A program made the position numbers and the translations under genes. Below are positions 11,801-23,236 of a DNA stretch of 64,000 nucleotides, one piece after another. The stretch comes from Ananas comosus. Taxonomy: Eukaryota; Streptophyta; Magnoliopsida; Poales; Bromeliaceae. Within the stretch, counting starts at the first letter, position 1. Every line of letters starts with the position of its first letter. The DNA is taken from contig NC_033642.1 of NCBI RefSeq assembly GCF_001540865.1, positions 2,568,421 to 2,632,420 of the forward strand, given 5' to 3'. Under the pieces are notes generated by a model. The model had not been told where the DNA came from, did no database searches, and was given only the letters and a program-made list of their open reading frames with translations.

Positions 11801-14800
11801 CAGATCTTGCTTTTTAGATTATGATGTTGGGCTGCTCATGCACTAATTAAAGATACACCATTTAGAATCTATCTTTTTCAGTGTACACAAGTATGAATAA
11901 AACAATTTGTTTTGGGTTCTACTACCACGTCAGGAATCGATGTTATAGATAAAAAAAATAAGAAAGGAATATTTGCTTGAATTTAATTAAGAGAGCTCAA
12001 TCAATCATATTGAAATTTCTATTGGGAGATATGTAGTTATTGGTTGTGATGATCAAGGATTGTTGTGCTAGTCGGCGTAATTTGGCACGACTGGCATGTG
12101 CCGCCCGTGCCGCTGGTGCCGACGAGCCAATGCCGATTCTGCTGCTATATGAATGGGGTGTGTGCCAAGTTGTGCTTGCGTGCCGTGCCAGGCCGCTTTC
12201 ACACTGGCACTCCCTGTGCCACTAGTACGACAATTCTTGGTGATGATAATAAATTATAAAACTAACATAATCGTGTTAGTATTTGTTTCTAGGATTTGCA
12301 TTTCATTAAATCAAATTCAGCCCTCTATTCAATTAGTTAGGTCAATTGAACTTCATTTGCTATTTAGTCCCTCATTTTGGTCCAATCAGATGAGATTTGG
12401 TTTGAAATGGGGACTTTCTAGTTCTTGCACTGTTCACTTTAGTTAGATTCTCTAATTTTTCATGTTCATGTCATTGATAACAGAGTGTTACATTGCTAAT
12501 CGATTCATAGAAAAGAGATTTGATTCATTAATTAAGTGCTTGCTTCTGAGTGTGATGCAACCAACGAAAGAATCAATAACGTTTGGTGGTGCTTCAATAG
12601 TTTTTCGGTGTTGTTTGATTCCTTAATTGAGTGATTGCTTCTAGTTTCTATTGACGTCGTTGGGAGGAATAACAGCGAACAAATAATCGGATATAGGTTA
12701 ACAAGGACTATGAAAAAAAGATGGAATAGTTAGGGTTTTTAGAAAAACCACTGGTTCCTTAGAAATATTGAAAAGATCATCAAAAAAACGGCCGAACCTG
12801 ATTTGCATCCCTTTTATATTAGGGTTACAAGGTACTACTCAATAGCAGCCCTTGATTATGACTTATTGGCTAACTTTAAATCCTAACCATCAAACATAAT
12901 AATAAGTCACATGCTAGTCACATGACAACTAACTAAATAAAATAAATAAAATAATTGAAAAGTAAAACATGATATTAAAGCTCCTGCGTCATCTATGTAT
13001 TTTAATTTTGAGGATTTTAGGAAAACAAATTCCGTCATTTTGGATTTGATGCTGGTATTAGTTTGTAAATGGCGAAAAATATGTCTTTTACAATAATTCA
13101 TATGTGTTTTAGTTAAAATTTTAAAATAGACTAAGGCTTGGTTTGTTTTGCAAACACACCCACTTCGATATTTTATAGGTTCAAAATCTTAAAAATACTA
13201 TAGAGCTTTGTTCTTCTGATCAAGGTTTTAAGTGCCTATCGGCACGGGCCGTATCCACCGTGCCGTACCGTGCCAACAAGATACCGGCACGATACAGACC
13301 CCGTACTGATGGCACAGCTCAAAACCCTCTATTCTTTAAATTAGTAAGTAATTTCCTTAATAAAGTTCAAAAGATGTGATAAAAAAATATAATAAATAGT
13401 TAGAATATTTTGTTGCCAAAGAAAATAAATATTTCATGCTATTATGTGTCGGCACACAAGAATTTTTTTGACCGGCACGCACCGTGCCGTACCGTGCCGG
13501 CAAGTTTCCGGCACGACCCCGTGCCACGACACTTAAATCCTTGCTTCTGATGAGGTTGTGAATAGCGGATAGTGGGTACATAACATTTGGGGTATATCAA
13601 AACAGATAGCAGATAACGGGCGCGCCATTGCGGCCGTTGTGAACCCATATTGGGATTCATTAGAAATTATTTGCTTATATCCCTAACTGCATTTGTATTT
13701 AAAATGATAGCGATAGCACATCAGTTCCAAATATAGAAGTATAACACTTTCAATTTCTCTACATTTGTATTTGAAATAGTGTTTCTATTTAGCATGGCAA
13801 CCCTTCTTAGCCGCGGTAATCCTTGAAAGCTGCTGATAAACCTATGTTGGCACCATGTTGCTTTTCTCCCGGCATGAATAAAATCATGATTTTTTTTCAC
13901 TTGTTTCTTGTGAAAAATATGATTGAATAGTTCCTCTGGTACCTACTAAATACTTTATTTCTTCTACTGGACAATTTCTTCAGATTTTAGTGATTTTAGG
14001 ACTTAACCGACCTATTGAATCTTTAAAAAATTGAGTTCTAAAATGGACCAGCTTTTTGTCCCGCCATAGCGGCCACTACAGGCACCATAGCAGCCGCTGC
14101 AGCTGCTATAGCGGCCGTTCTGATTTCAGTCTGTTATATTCTGTTTTAACAGTAATAGCATGGCACCGCTATAGCGGCTGCTGTAATGGCTGTAGCGGCC
14201 GCCATTTAGAACACTGGATGCTTTAAAATGTTGTGCAACTACCAGCAGAGAAGCATTCGACAAGAGGCTCCTTTGATGGCAGTTTCTACCACGATCTTAT
14301 AGCATTGGAGGAAAGTTCTGAAGTACTTTGAATTAGAGCATCATAGCGGTTGCTTTCAAGCAATTTATTCCATAACTAAGCCTAAAAATATAATTTCGAG
14401 AACTTACTTGGCTTTCTTGTTGTCTCAGTCACAACTCATCATGCACGCACTTGCACACACACAAGAGAGGGCTGATGGGTAGAAAAGTTTGGTTTGATCG
14501 CAACTTTATACTCTATTGTAGATTGATCACTCGGATAGGACTATCAATTGATGAGTAGCAGCAGTCTGGTTCAATTCAAACTTTCTGCTCCCTTGCTTCT
14601 GATTATGTGACGGGCATCAAATGACTAATCAGATCTCGCTTTTTAGATTCTGCTGTTGATTAAAGATACACCATTTAGCACCAATCCTTATGTGGGTATT
14701 CATGTATAAAGAAAACTGTTTGTTTTGGTTTCACTGCTACAATAGGTGTTGATATCATAGATAAAAAAAAAAATCAGAAAGGCATATTGTTTGAATTTAA

Positions 14801-16088
14801 TTACAGGAGTCCACATCAATCGCATTGAACTTACCGTTAACTCCGAAATCTTTTCATTTGTTTTGAGTGATAATTGAGTTAGTCTCTATAAAACCAGGTG
14901 TTTGATTACTGGAAGAACAACGAGATTGCCCGAATTAATGAAGCCAACTACTCAAGAATAATAAGATTTTTGTGTGAAAGAAGTTTCACGAGTGAAGCTG
15001 TCTCTGCTTTTCAAGATATGAAGAGTCATGATCTCATTCCTTCCTTGGCTATATACAATGCCATTATTCATGGATTCGCTCGAGAGAAGAAATTTGATGA
15101 AGCTATTGCCACTTTGGAAAAGATATCAGAGGTGGGCCTTCCTCGAAAATCCGAAACATACAATGGGCTCATTCAAGCTTATGGAAGTCACAAAATGTAT
15201 GACGATATGAGTAAGTGTGTAAAAAGGATGGAATCAGATGGTTGTTTTCCAGATGAAGTAACTTATAACATACTGATAACTGAATTTGCGCGAGGTGGAC
15301 TCATAGAAAGAGTGGAAAGGACATTCCGAACTCTTCTTTCTAAGCGTATGAATTTACAGCCTTCCACATTGGTTGCGATGCTCGAGGCTTATACAGACCT
15401 GGAGATTTTGGAGAAGATGGAGAAGGCTTATAACAGGGTTTTAAAAACAAAGGCTTTTTTAAAGGAGAGCCTTATTAGGAAATTAGCAAAGGTGTATATA
15501 AAGAACCATAGATTTTCTTGTTTGGAGGATTTAGGAAATGATATTGGTGGTACAGTCGGTAGAAATGACCTCGTCTGGTGTATCCTACTCCTCTCAAGTG
15601 CTTGCTGTTTGAGCCGTAAAGGTATAGATTCTGTAGTCCGAGAAATGGAAGTTGCAAAAGCACAGTTCAGCATCACTTTCGCAAATATCCTTGCTCATTT
15701 TTATCTGAAGATGAAGGATTTCAGGGCGTTAGATGTAACATTCATGAGAGCAAGAAAGGAAAATATAAAGCCTGATATTGTAACCATTGGAATCCTTTTT
15801 GATGCATGCAAGATTGGGTACGATGGAACACGTGTGTTGGAAGAATGGGTCAGGAATGGTTACTTGCAGGACATAGCTCAAATGAGAACCAACGAATTAG
15901 TCCTTACTGCATTTGGCAAAGGATTCTTTCTTATTAAATGTGAGAAGCTATACTCTTCGCTTGAATCTGACAAAAAAAGGAGTCATTCGTGGAGATATTG
16001 TGACTTAATTAGCCTTGCTTTCAGTGGAAGGAAAACAGGAGGTCAGCAACCCGGATTGAACACAAACAAGTATGAAGATTTGGGTTGA
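7057..16088 (+). CDS. P-class pentatricopeptide repeat protein, probably chloroplast-targeted (2 exons)
   Basis: The exons are 7057-7485 and 14898-16088, giving 539 codons plus stop. The donor CAG|GTTGGG at 7486 and the acceptor AAACCAG at 14897 are both phase 0 and join ...GEALQ to VFDYWKNNE, a typical PPR-protein transition. Residues 1-60 are rich in Ser, Pro and Ala with few acidic residues, like a plastid transit peptide. Four contiguous 35-residue PPR motifs follow at about 157-191, 192-226, 227-261 and 262-297, with TYN/IYN cores, and at least one more lies near 399-434. P-class PPR proteins are helical-repeat RNA-binding proteins that stabilise, process or splice organellar transcripts; the RNA target cannot be read from the sequence. 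No C-terminal E, DYW or SMR domain is visible. It resembles the Arabidopsis At4g14190-like group from memory (unverified). The 7.4 kb intron holds numerous transposons. The stop codon is followed within 10 bases by an AT microsatellite. Confidence 0.85.
7752..8103. mobile_element. Long-TIR MITE (same family as 19420-19779)
   Basis: The element lies in the PPR intron. The ends GGTAAAAACATATCGAACTT and the reverse complement of the right end, GGTAAAAAGGTACAAAACTT, pair, and the inverted repeat continues inward for about 100 bp (CCACCCAACCTTTCAATTTG against CAAATTGAAAGGTTGGATAG). It has no coding capacity. No clear target-site duplication was found here, but the sister copy has a 9-bp one. Confidence 0.65.
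8609..9712. mobile_element. hAT-like element with a MITE nested inside
   Basis: The ends are CAGTGTTTGAAAA and, inverted, CAGTGCTTGAAAAG. The flanking 8-mers TATCATAC (8601-8608) and GATCAGAC (9713-9720) match at 6 of 8 bases, as expected of an aged hAT target-site duplication. The sub-terminal regions are rich in GCGCC/GGCGC motifs (GAGGCGC, AGGCGCGCC). Positions 8856-9396 are a separate fold-back MITE inserted into it. No transposase is present. Confidence 0.6.
8856..9396. mobile_element. Fold-back MITE, nested copy
   Basis: Long inverted ends (GCTACTATACTCTTATGAG on the left and its complement CTCATAAGAGTATAGCAGC on the right) continue inward through TTTTCGATGATGGAGCTTC against GAAGCTCTATCATCGAAAAC. 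It is adjacent to a TA microsatellite at 8827-8855. It belongs to the same family as the truncated copy at 4605 and the related 33403-33945 element. Confidence 0.65.
9905..10400. mobile_element. Long-TIR MITE
   Basis: The left arm (TCACTGAATTTTTGGTGAAA, then TTTAATTTCTATTTTAATCA) pairs with the right arm (TGAATGAAATAGAAATTAAA, then TTTGGTGACCTAAATG) over roughly 120 bp. It is non-coding and the boundaries are approximate. Confidence 0.5.
10819..11171. mobile_element. Possible MITE
   Basis: The left end GTGTTTGATTTTATGTAAAA and the right end TTTTATGTGGAACCAAACGAC are imperfect inverted repeats about 350 bp apart. The target-site duplication is not clear. Confidence 0.35.
11590..12030. repeat. 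Intron segment duplicated at 14440-14850
   Basis: This segment and 14440-14850 share long stretches in the same order: ACTTTATRYTCTATTGTAGA, TTGATCAC, CTTTTTAGATT, TTAAAGATACACCATTTAG and a TTGAATTTAATTA block. The second copy ends about 50 bp before PPR exon 2, so part of the 3' intron sequence has been duplicated about 2.8 kb upstream. No exon copy follows the first. Confidence 0.65.
12054..12239. mobile_element. hAT MITE with perfect 8-bp TSD
   Basis: The ends CAAGGATTGTTGTGC and, inverted, CAAGAATTGTCGTAC are flanked by perfect duplications GTGATGAT at 12046-12053 and 12240-12247. The interior is rich in GTGCCGGC-like motifs, as in the CAAGG...CCTTG family at 13221, 29516, 34552 and 60273. 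It is 186 bp and non-coding. Confidence 0.8.
13221..13543. mobile_element. hAT MITE (CAAGG family) with perfect 8-bp TSD
   Basis: The ends CAAGGTTTTAAGTGCC and, inverted, CAAGGATTTAAGTGTC are flanked by CTTCTGAT at 13213-13220 and 13544-13551. The GC-rich ends with GTGCCGTACCGTGCC repeats enclose an AT-rich core that contains GTTAGAATATTTTGTTGCC. Confidence 0.85.
13555..14216. mobile_element. Possible degenerate hAT-like element
   Basis: GC-rich blocks with recurring ATAGCGGCCG/CGGCCGCTAT-type motifs occur at both ends (13560-13635 and 14060-14210), and the right end reads TTTAGAACACTG, a hAT-type terminus in reverse. The left terminus is ambiguous. Confidence 0.35.
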
Positions 16089-16120
16089 AGGAATATATAT
16101 ATATATATATATATATATCA
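16089..16120. repeat. (AT)n microsatellite beside the PPR stop codon
   Basis: An AT run follows the PPR stop directly and lies in the presumed 3' UTR. A longer TA run lies at 16843-16883. The interval 16120-17570 shows no further gene; 17400-17520 is a TGTTGTGATGTG-type simple repeat, and 17329 is an N. Confidence 0.85.
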
Positions 16121-16841
16121 AGCCGAAAATGATGCCACAATTTGTTAAAGGCACCTCATGGTGTGAGGAACGGAAATATGGCCTGAAAGAATGGAAAGAT
16201 TACATGGTGCCAACTTTCTCAAGAACAACTGCTTCCTTTCCAACGGTAGCATTTAAATTTGACCTTGTAAGAACAGCCTTCTAACTAGATGCAGATTAGT
16301 AACGTAAAATCAGTGTTATAAAGATTTAAATACTTTTATTTAAACTTTATTCTATCACAGCTTTGTTTATTTACTGCTCTTAATCTGCAGGGTGTATTCT
16401 CTATAGTGATGGAGCAAAGCTGGGGCCTACAAATTTAATTAAGAGAAACAATGTCAATGTGCTAGAGACTGAGCTCTTGCTTCGAAGCAATAATGTCTTT
16501 AAAACAAAGAATGCATGACAAAATCGGATCCAAGGCTAGCTTCTGGTGGTTTCTAGATAAATGCAAGACCCCTTACGATGATGTAGTTATCCTTTTCTGA
16601 TTCCCATTCTAGAGAATGGAAATTGTGAGTGCTTTTCTTCATTCTATATTGGGTAAGGTGATTTTGCGGCACGAGGCTGAGTGATGTTTATCCTAGCATT
16701 TCTTTCATTGTAATTGTTGGGTCATTTTTTGGTGGGCTTGCTTGTTTCGGACCTCGTGTTTACATAGTAGTTACTATGCATGTGTAATTTAGTGGGAAGC
16801 TTGTTACTGCCGAATGATCACTGATATACTTTCAAATCATA

Positions 16842-16887
<46 letters not shown>

Positions 16888-17580
16888 AATGTAGCCAAAA
16901 TAAGGAATCGGTTTGAAGTTGTCCATATCCTTGTTATATTCCTGGTTTTTCTATTCTCCTTTTTCGTTTCTCCTCCTTTTTTAATCTTTTGAAGAATTTG
17001 TTTTGTTGGTAAAGGATATGAACTGTTCTTAAGAGTTCCTTTGATTATAGTAAATCGTGTGCATTTTGTTGTTCTCATATGCTTTCTTAAAGTTTATAGA
17101 GAACAATTACAACACTAGGCATTTATACTCCATTTCCTTAATTTTCTTTTTGTTGCTACTTTACATGCTTGCTATCAAAGAATTTGCTTCGGGGAGTTCC
17201 ATTGCATATTCCAACTTCTGGATAATCTTTGATGATTTACTGCTTTTCCTCAAATTCTGCACTAGAACATAGAACTGATCACATAAGCGGGCTAATAACA
17301 TCTAGGGCATATTTGGTTTTTGATTAGANATATTTATATATTATTGTATAACTTGTATTTATTTTGTATATTCTGTTTTGATTATTTGGTATTTATTATA
17401 TTATTGAGATTCTATTGGTTGTGATGTTGTAATGTGTATTAATTTTGTGATGTTGTGATGTGTATTACTTTTGTGTTGTTGTTATGTGTTGTGATGTGTT
17501 ATGATGTGTATTGATAGGTATCTGTATTGTATTCTTGTATTGAATCTTGTAATTGATTTTTCTGCGGCAATTTTAAAGGT

Positions 17581-18180
17581 GTGGGTAGTTGTATTGGACA
17601 CGGTGATCCATTCACCGTGTCCATAACAAATGTATTGGACACGGTGACCCATTCACCGTGTCATGGACACGGTGAATGGATCACCGTGTCCAATACAATT
17701 GTATTGCCCACGGTGATCCATTCAGCATGGAAAGCAAATGTATTGGACACGGTGAATGGTTCACCGTGTCCAATACAAATGTATTATGCGCTCCCGAAAA
17801 TGGCTAAGTCCGTGTCCAATACACATACAACAAGCCAGGCCGTATTTGGCCAAGTATGGAAAGGACACGGTAAATGGTTCACCGTGTCTAAACGCGGTGA
17901 ACGGTTCACCGTGTTTAGACACGGTGAACGAATCACCGTGTCTAATGCAAAACCGAACCAGTCCCGAGTTTGCCTGTCCCAATGAACACGGTGATTCGTT
18001 AACCGCGTTTAGACACGGTAAACGAATTACCGTGTTTAACTTAACCACCGGGCCCAGGCCCTGCCCGCGTGGCGCTGGCGTGGCAGGGCTAGGGCCATTT
18101 TTGCAAATAAATTTTAGGCAGGGCTATTTTTGCAAATAAAATTTATTAGGGGGCTATTTGCAAAAAAAGCCCTGAATCTT
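17581..18180. repeat. Array of ten short palindromes in a non-autonomous element
   Basis: Ten dyad units of 22-27 bp built on GGACACGGTGA-NNNNN-TCACCGTGTCC lie at 17596-17622, 17637-17662, 17665-17691, 17706-17728 (degraded), 17745-17771, 17863-17889, 17893-17914, 17918-17942, 17984-18009 and 18012-18036. Several are extended by TTGTATT/AATACAA arms. The right flank carries repeated GGGCTATTTTTGCAAATAAA motifs and ends in TTGCAAAAAAAGCCCT. Open frames through it only reflect the repeat. A related, weaker block is at 60620-60900. Confidence 0.8.
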
Positions 18181-18284
18181 ATTATACTCGTATTATTTAA
18201 AGTCAGTTTTATTGTGCAGTTTAGCTCTTGTGCGGGGACAATTTTTTTAATTAAACAACACTCTCACCAAGTCGTGCTACATAT

Positions 18285-19375
18285 TCTTTAGGATTGCATT
18301 TGGTATTAGAATTACTAGAGAATAATTCATTTTATTCTTGTTATTCTATCAAATATAATAAAATTTGGCGGGATTTTTTTTTATCCCGGTCAAAGTGAGT
18401 CATTCTAACTTTTTCTGGAATAACCCGTTAAAATAATTACCGACCGTCTCTAGCGCAAGTGGCAAAGGGCTTGGTGGTTGGTACCCGAGGTCTCAAGTTT
18501 GAATCTTAGTTGATTCACATTTTCAGCTAAGTTTATTTCTAAATGAAATAAACGAAACGGGTAGCATGCTATCTATCTATCTTTAAAATAATTCCACTCT
18601 CCCCTCGAATAGGATTTATCTTTGGATGTATCCAGGGAGAGGGTAATAAAAATCCTTTCTCTTTTTCCCTGATGCCTCGAAATGCCTGCCGCTTTGCTCC
18701 CATCCCTCCCAACAACTCTGTAAGAAAATTATTATTGCTTAATCATAATAATTAAATTATATTTTTGCTTATATGTATATTTGAATTTAAATAATTCACA
18801 ATAGGATTTGGAATTGGAATCAACTTATTATTATTATTTGGTTAAGAAAAACTTAATCTACTATCTAATTCAAAGTCAAATGTAAAACTATATCTAAATT
18901 TAAATATCAAACATATATTGAAACTAAAATTAAAATTTAATTAATAAATTTTGAATTTGTATTATAACTTTAAATTTAAAATTATAATTAAATCTCAAAT
19001 AAATAAATCCGAGCCATACGTAAGGGCAAACTTGACATTTTGGAATATAAATGTAGATATTTAATTATTAAAATAAATAAATTATATTTTTACTTATATC
19101 GAGTATTGTACATATTTCATACAATGATGTAAATTTGAGCCATACATAAGGGCAAAAAATGGCATTTTGGAATATCCAAAATATACTTTTCCCACTATTC
19201 TTCTCTTACTTCAAGAAATTTGCCAAACATCATTTTATTTATTCCAGAGAATATACTAGAAACTTGTCAAATGAAAAAAATACTTTCGTTCCTCTCAATC
19301 CTAGAATATGAAGGTATTCTAGAGATTAAAAAAATTTATCCCTGAGAAAATTATCTCATTTCTAAATGCAACCTA
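18285..19375. mobile_element. Possible TIR element interrupted by a SINE
   Basis: The left end TAGGATTGCATTTGGTATTA and, inverted, the right end TAGGTTGCATTTAGAAATGA are about 1.09 kb apart. The interior is AT-rich and non-coding and contains the SINE at 18443. No target-site duplication was identified. Confidence 0.35.
18443..18582 (+). mobile_element. tRNA-derived SINE, copy 2
   Basis: It is colinear with 3411-3566: GCAAGTGGCAAAGGGCTTGG, a B-box-like AGTTTGAATCTTAG (two C-to-T changes relative to copy 1), CTAAATGAAATAAACGAA and a (CTAT)n tail. Copy 1 keeps a better B box. Confidence 0.75.
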
Positions 19376-19419
19376 GGTGTGCAACATGTCTACTTTGAAA
19401 CATTCAAGCAAATTTAATT

Positions 19420-19779
19420 AGTAAAACTGCATGAAACTTATCTCAACTATAGACCATTTGGATTTAGTACCAAATCTTTCAAAATTTTTATTTTACCATC
19501 CAACCTTTCAATTTGTTAGGTTTGAGTTGGTCAACAGTATTTTGACTTATAAATTTGAATGTATCGTTTATTTTTACAAGTTTAATTACTATATTTATAT
19601 AATTCTCACTACTATAAATTTATTAAAGTAAATAATCAATTTAAATTTGGGAGCCAAAGTACCGTTGACCGACTCAAATCAAATAATTAAAATGTTGGAT
19701 AGTAAAATCAAAATTTTAAAAGATTGGATAGCCAAATTCAAATGGTCCATAGTTTAGGTAATTTCCATACATTTCTACC
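19420..19779. mobile_element. Mutator-like MITE with perfect 9-bp TSD
   Basis: It is flanked by AATTTAATT at 19411-19419 and 19780-19788. The right end inverted (GGTAGAAATGTATGG) pairs with the left end (AGTAAAACTGCATG), and the arms extend about 110 bp. The interior matches 7752-8103 (CAACCTTTCAATTTG, GACCGACTCAAATCAAA). The 9-bp duplication and long TIRs fit a Mutator-type origin. Confidence 0.75.
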
Positions 19780-20039
19780 AATTTAATTTTATAACTTGGT
19801 TCTACAACCATTATTTCTCTATTTTATAGTCATTGGTCACTATTTATTACTTATTTTATAGTCGGCAGCCTAACAAAAGGTAATTTGTGTAAGCAGATTG
19901 AAAGTACAAAAAAAATTTGGAACATCTCTTTCCTATTATATTAAGACATACATTTGATATTTGAATTATATTTTAGGATTTTACAAAATAAGAGATTAAT
20001 TGATAATAACATAAAAACATAGGAGAGCCAACAGGTTGT

Positions 20040-20560
20040 GAGCAAAAACTATCCTCAACTAGAAGTGCCTAGTTGACCGAAGTTGCTCCCACTGACTCAC
20101 TAATTTTCTGACCTTGTTGACAGCTAGCAAAGAATTGGAGTTTGATTCTCTAAAGATATCTTTGTTTCTTTATATCCTAAATCTTGCTGCTATCATATTT
20201 AGCCTTTGTCCCTATCTAGAAGCCACCCCACTCCATCCATCTCTCCCAAATGTCTCTGACGTCCTCTCCTAGATTCCCTTCTTATACCCAATCAATAGAT
20301 ATTACCAATCTATGCCTGCTGAAGACACATCTTGTAAAGATATGATCCGCAATCTTGAAGGCGTTACTGCAAAGCTTATTGGTTGTGCTCGCCAACCGCC
20401 CCTTCTCGAAACGTTATTCGTAGTGGGCGATCCTTTCTTGAGAACAAGCCAAATAAAAAGAAGCAATTTCATAGGCATTCTTAAACTCTCAAATTCTTCT
20501 TGACAAAGCATCTCTTGTTTTCCTGTCAATAAGGATCAAATACACAAATTTAACTATAAG
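20040..20560 (-). pseudogene. LINE (L1-type) 3' end, reverse-transcriptase zf-RVT region remnant
   Basis: On the minus strand, frames near 20529-20380 read LLLFIWLVLKKG followed by an NNVSRRGGW-like segment. This resembles the zf-RVT region found downstream of plant L1 reverse transcriptases. Further 3', about 20190-20100, a frame with RNKDIFRE precedes a VRKLVSQW-like segment, which resembles the usual C-terminal end of such ORF2 proteins. Stops and frameshifts break it. The reverse-transcriptase catalytic core is not recognisable upstream (20560-20900), so only the tail remains. Confidence 0.5.
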
Positions 20561-21214
20561 TCGGAATTTAGAAAGACTGTCCTCGAATTCCTGTATGCTA
20601 AAATACATTCTGGCCATGTTGTTATTTACCTTCTTAAGATCTTTTTCTATCTTCATCCATTTCTAGAAAAACACTCACTGACTTTTAGTTTTTTCCACTT
20701 TACTTTGTTGTGGACATCAGGAAATAAGGCCTATAGTGTGGCTTCTCCACGCCATTTGTCTATTCATAAGTCGATAATCTATTCATCCTCCTAACATATT
20801 AGACACTCTGTATCTGAAGGCTTTTATAAAGTTGATCACATTCTTCCATCATTATGATGCAAGTCTAAAGGATCTCTCTTTTTTAAGTGCATGTCATTTT
20901 ATATAATAAAAACTACTGGATAATTTTTACCACATTAAACATACCTTGTGTTGAAGCATGAAAAAAAGAGAGAGGAATAAAAGAGAAAAAAAAAAAAGGG
21001 GAGAGAAAGGAATAAAAATAGAGATGGTCTATGAGATTATCCATGTATCAGGTGCAAGGATAAAATCGGGAGCATAAATTACGAAAAGTGGGACGTTCTC
21101 GTAGATACGAACGGGTATTAAAAATAGCATATTAGCCATTTCCCTTTCACGTATTTACAAAATGCTTCGCTTTAATCATATAATATTTTATTGTATTGAC
21201 TAAGGTGTAATATG

Positions 21215-21430
21215 AGCAAAGGGAAAGGACTAATCCACAATATTCCCACAATCCCATCGTAACCACCCAATATCTCCACGATTCCATCATAACCATCCAT
21301 TATTTCACAATCCCATCGTGACCATACAAAATCTCTCCCACAATCCTGGATTCTCATCGCACGTTTCCCTCAAATCGGTTACAACCACCCACATCCCACG
21401 ACCCCATCCCACGATCCCGTAACCTCCTCA
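21215..21430. repeat. Minisatellite, ~32 bp unit
   Basis: At least three units of the form CACAATCCCATCGTAACCAC with ATATCTC or similar spacers occur at 21235-21330. They degrade into CCCACGATCCCGTAACC-like copies near 21395-21430. The N at 21460 lies just beyond. Confidence 0.65.
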
Positions 21431-22121
21431 CCCATACGCACGTTTTCCTCAACCACCCTNGGTAATTAACAATAGACGCTTGCGTTTATTGGAAGCCATG
21501 GATCCGCAATACCTGATAATCATACATACACATACTTTAATCTACATCATGAATACTACCCCACGGTGGAAAATCAAAATAAGATTAACCGTGCGAGGTA
21601 TGTCATTCGTGGTGGCTGACACCTTGTTCAAAATAGTAAAACATTTTCTTATAGGTTTAGACAAAGTCATCGAAATATAAATATAGAGCAAGTACATAAA
21701 TCTTTGGACAAAACAGAATTTTCGTAACCAATTACTAATTTATTTTAATTAAGGGAGTAATAGAAAATAAAATGCATCTAACATAAAGAGACGAAAATGC
21801 TGTAATTAATTAGTTACATTATTAAACTGTTTTAAAAATTTATCTACGAAGTCAGCGAAAGTTTAAAAAAGATTAAATTAAAGAAACTCTGCACAAAATT
21901 TTGATAACTGATCATTAATTTATTTTAATTAAGTGAGTCAGGCAAGAAGAAACCAAAAGAATATAATTAATTAGTTGCACATTTAAGTTTTTTATTTATC
22001 TAAGTTTACCGTTCTAGTACAGAAAGAAACATATTTGTTTAGCCTAAAATATTAATTTATGTATTTTTATACCATCAAGAAGTACACCCTATGAGAGTTC
22101 ACATCAACATAGTTTTACCTT

Positions 22122-22498
22122 GGCTAAATTACAGAAAACCCCCTGTAAAAATTTGATTTTTCACTTTTCCGCCCTATCATTTAAAAACCTACACTTTGCC
22201 CCCTTGTAAAATAAAAAATATTCACAGAAGGGGACAGTGTGAACTGTGATGACAAAATAACCATTTTGCCTCTCACCATTTTGCTCCTCACCACGTTTAC
22301 AAGATAGAAGACTAAGGGCATTTTTGGCATAAAAAATATATAATAATATTTTATAAACGAAACCCTAACGGATTACTAACGGTAAGGGGTGAAGTAAATA
22401 TTTTTATTTTACAAGGGGGCAAAGTGTAGGTTTTTAAATGACATGGGGGGAAAGTAAAAAAATCAAATTTTGACAGGGGGGTTTTATGTATTTTAGCA
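22122..22498. mobile_element. Mutator-like MITE with perfect 9-bp TSD
   Basis: It is flanked by TTTTACCTT at 22113-22121 and 22499-22507. The ends GGCTAAATTACAGAAAACCC and, inverted, TGCTAAAATACATAAAACCC start arms of about 105 bp that share ACCTACACTTTGCCCCCTTG. It is 377 bp and non-coding. A diverged relative lies at 40243-40628. Confidence 0.85.
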
Positions 22499-23236
22499 TT
22501 TTACCTTACTTTACAAAAGTAGAAGATATTGAACCCAAATTATTCTAGAAAAAATACATGGATATGACTGTCTGGATCTATATCATTTTGGATCCTCCTC
22601 ACAAAATTAGGGGATAGAGCTAAGGAAAATTACTCCTCCTTCCTAAAGTAAATAGGCCAGAATAACTCTAGTAGAAGTTGTAAGTGTATATATATATAGC
22701 AAGTTGAAGAATATTCTATATCATGGTTGATGTTGAAGGACAAGCAAGTAGAGACAAAGCTAAAGGTTCATACACCCTGTGTTTGATATTAAACAACATT
22801 GCCATATATAGACAAACTTGGGGAGAATGCATGCATCAGAATGATAAGAAAGAAAGGAAAGGAAAACGAATATTCTATATACTATGGAAAATCTTGTAAG
22901 AGAAAAGTTTATCTTGTGAAAAATTATAGTTCGGTCCTCAGTTGTTTGTTTTGTGACATTTTCTGTTTAGGTAGGCTTGAGCAATTAATGGATTAAGTAA
23001 ACTAAATATTCTATTGTTGGTGGTTAAGTAAATTATTGTTTTGGGTCAATTTAATAATTTCTAAGCTTTCATGATTTCTAGGTTGATTCTGCTGAATTAT
23101 TGGAATGAATTCTAACAACCCAATTTATTTGCGTAACTATAAATATTTTCGAAATATGAAAGTAATGTGGTAGTATTACAATTAGCCAATTAAAATTAGC
23201 TAATCCAATTTAGTTAGATAAATATTGGGCACAAAN

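Noticed and set aside
17581..18050. CRISPR-like appearance of repeated palindromes with spacers
   Set aside because: The host is a plant nuclear genome, units and spacers vary in length, dyads are repeated in both senses, and there are no cas genes.
17581..18139. Frames of 95-134 codons with repeated HGEWIT/NGSPC words
   Set aside because: They are simple translations of the palindrome array in several frames.
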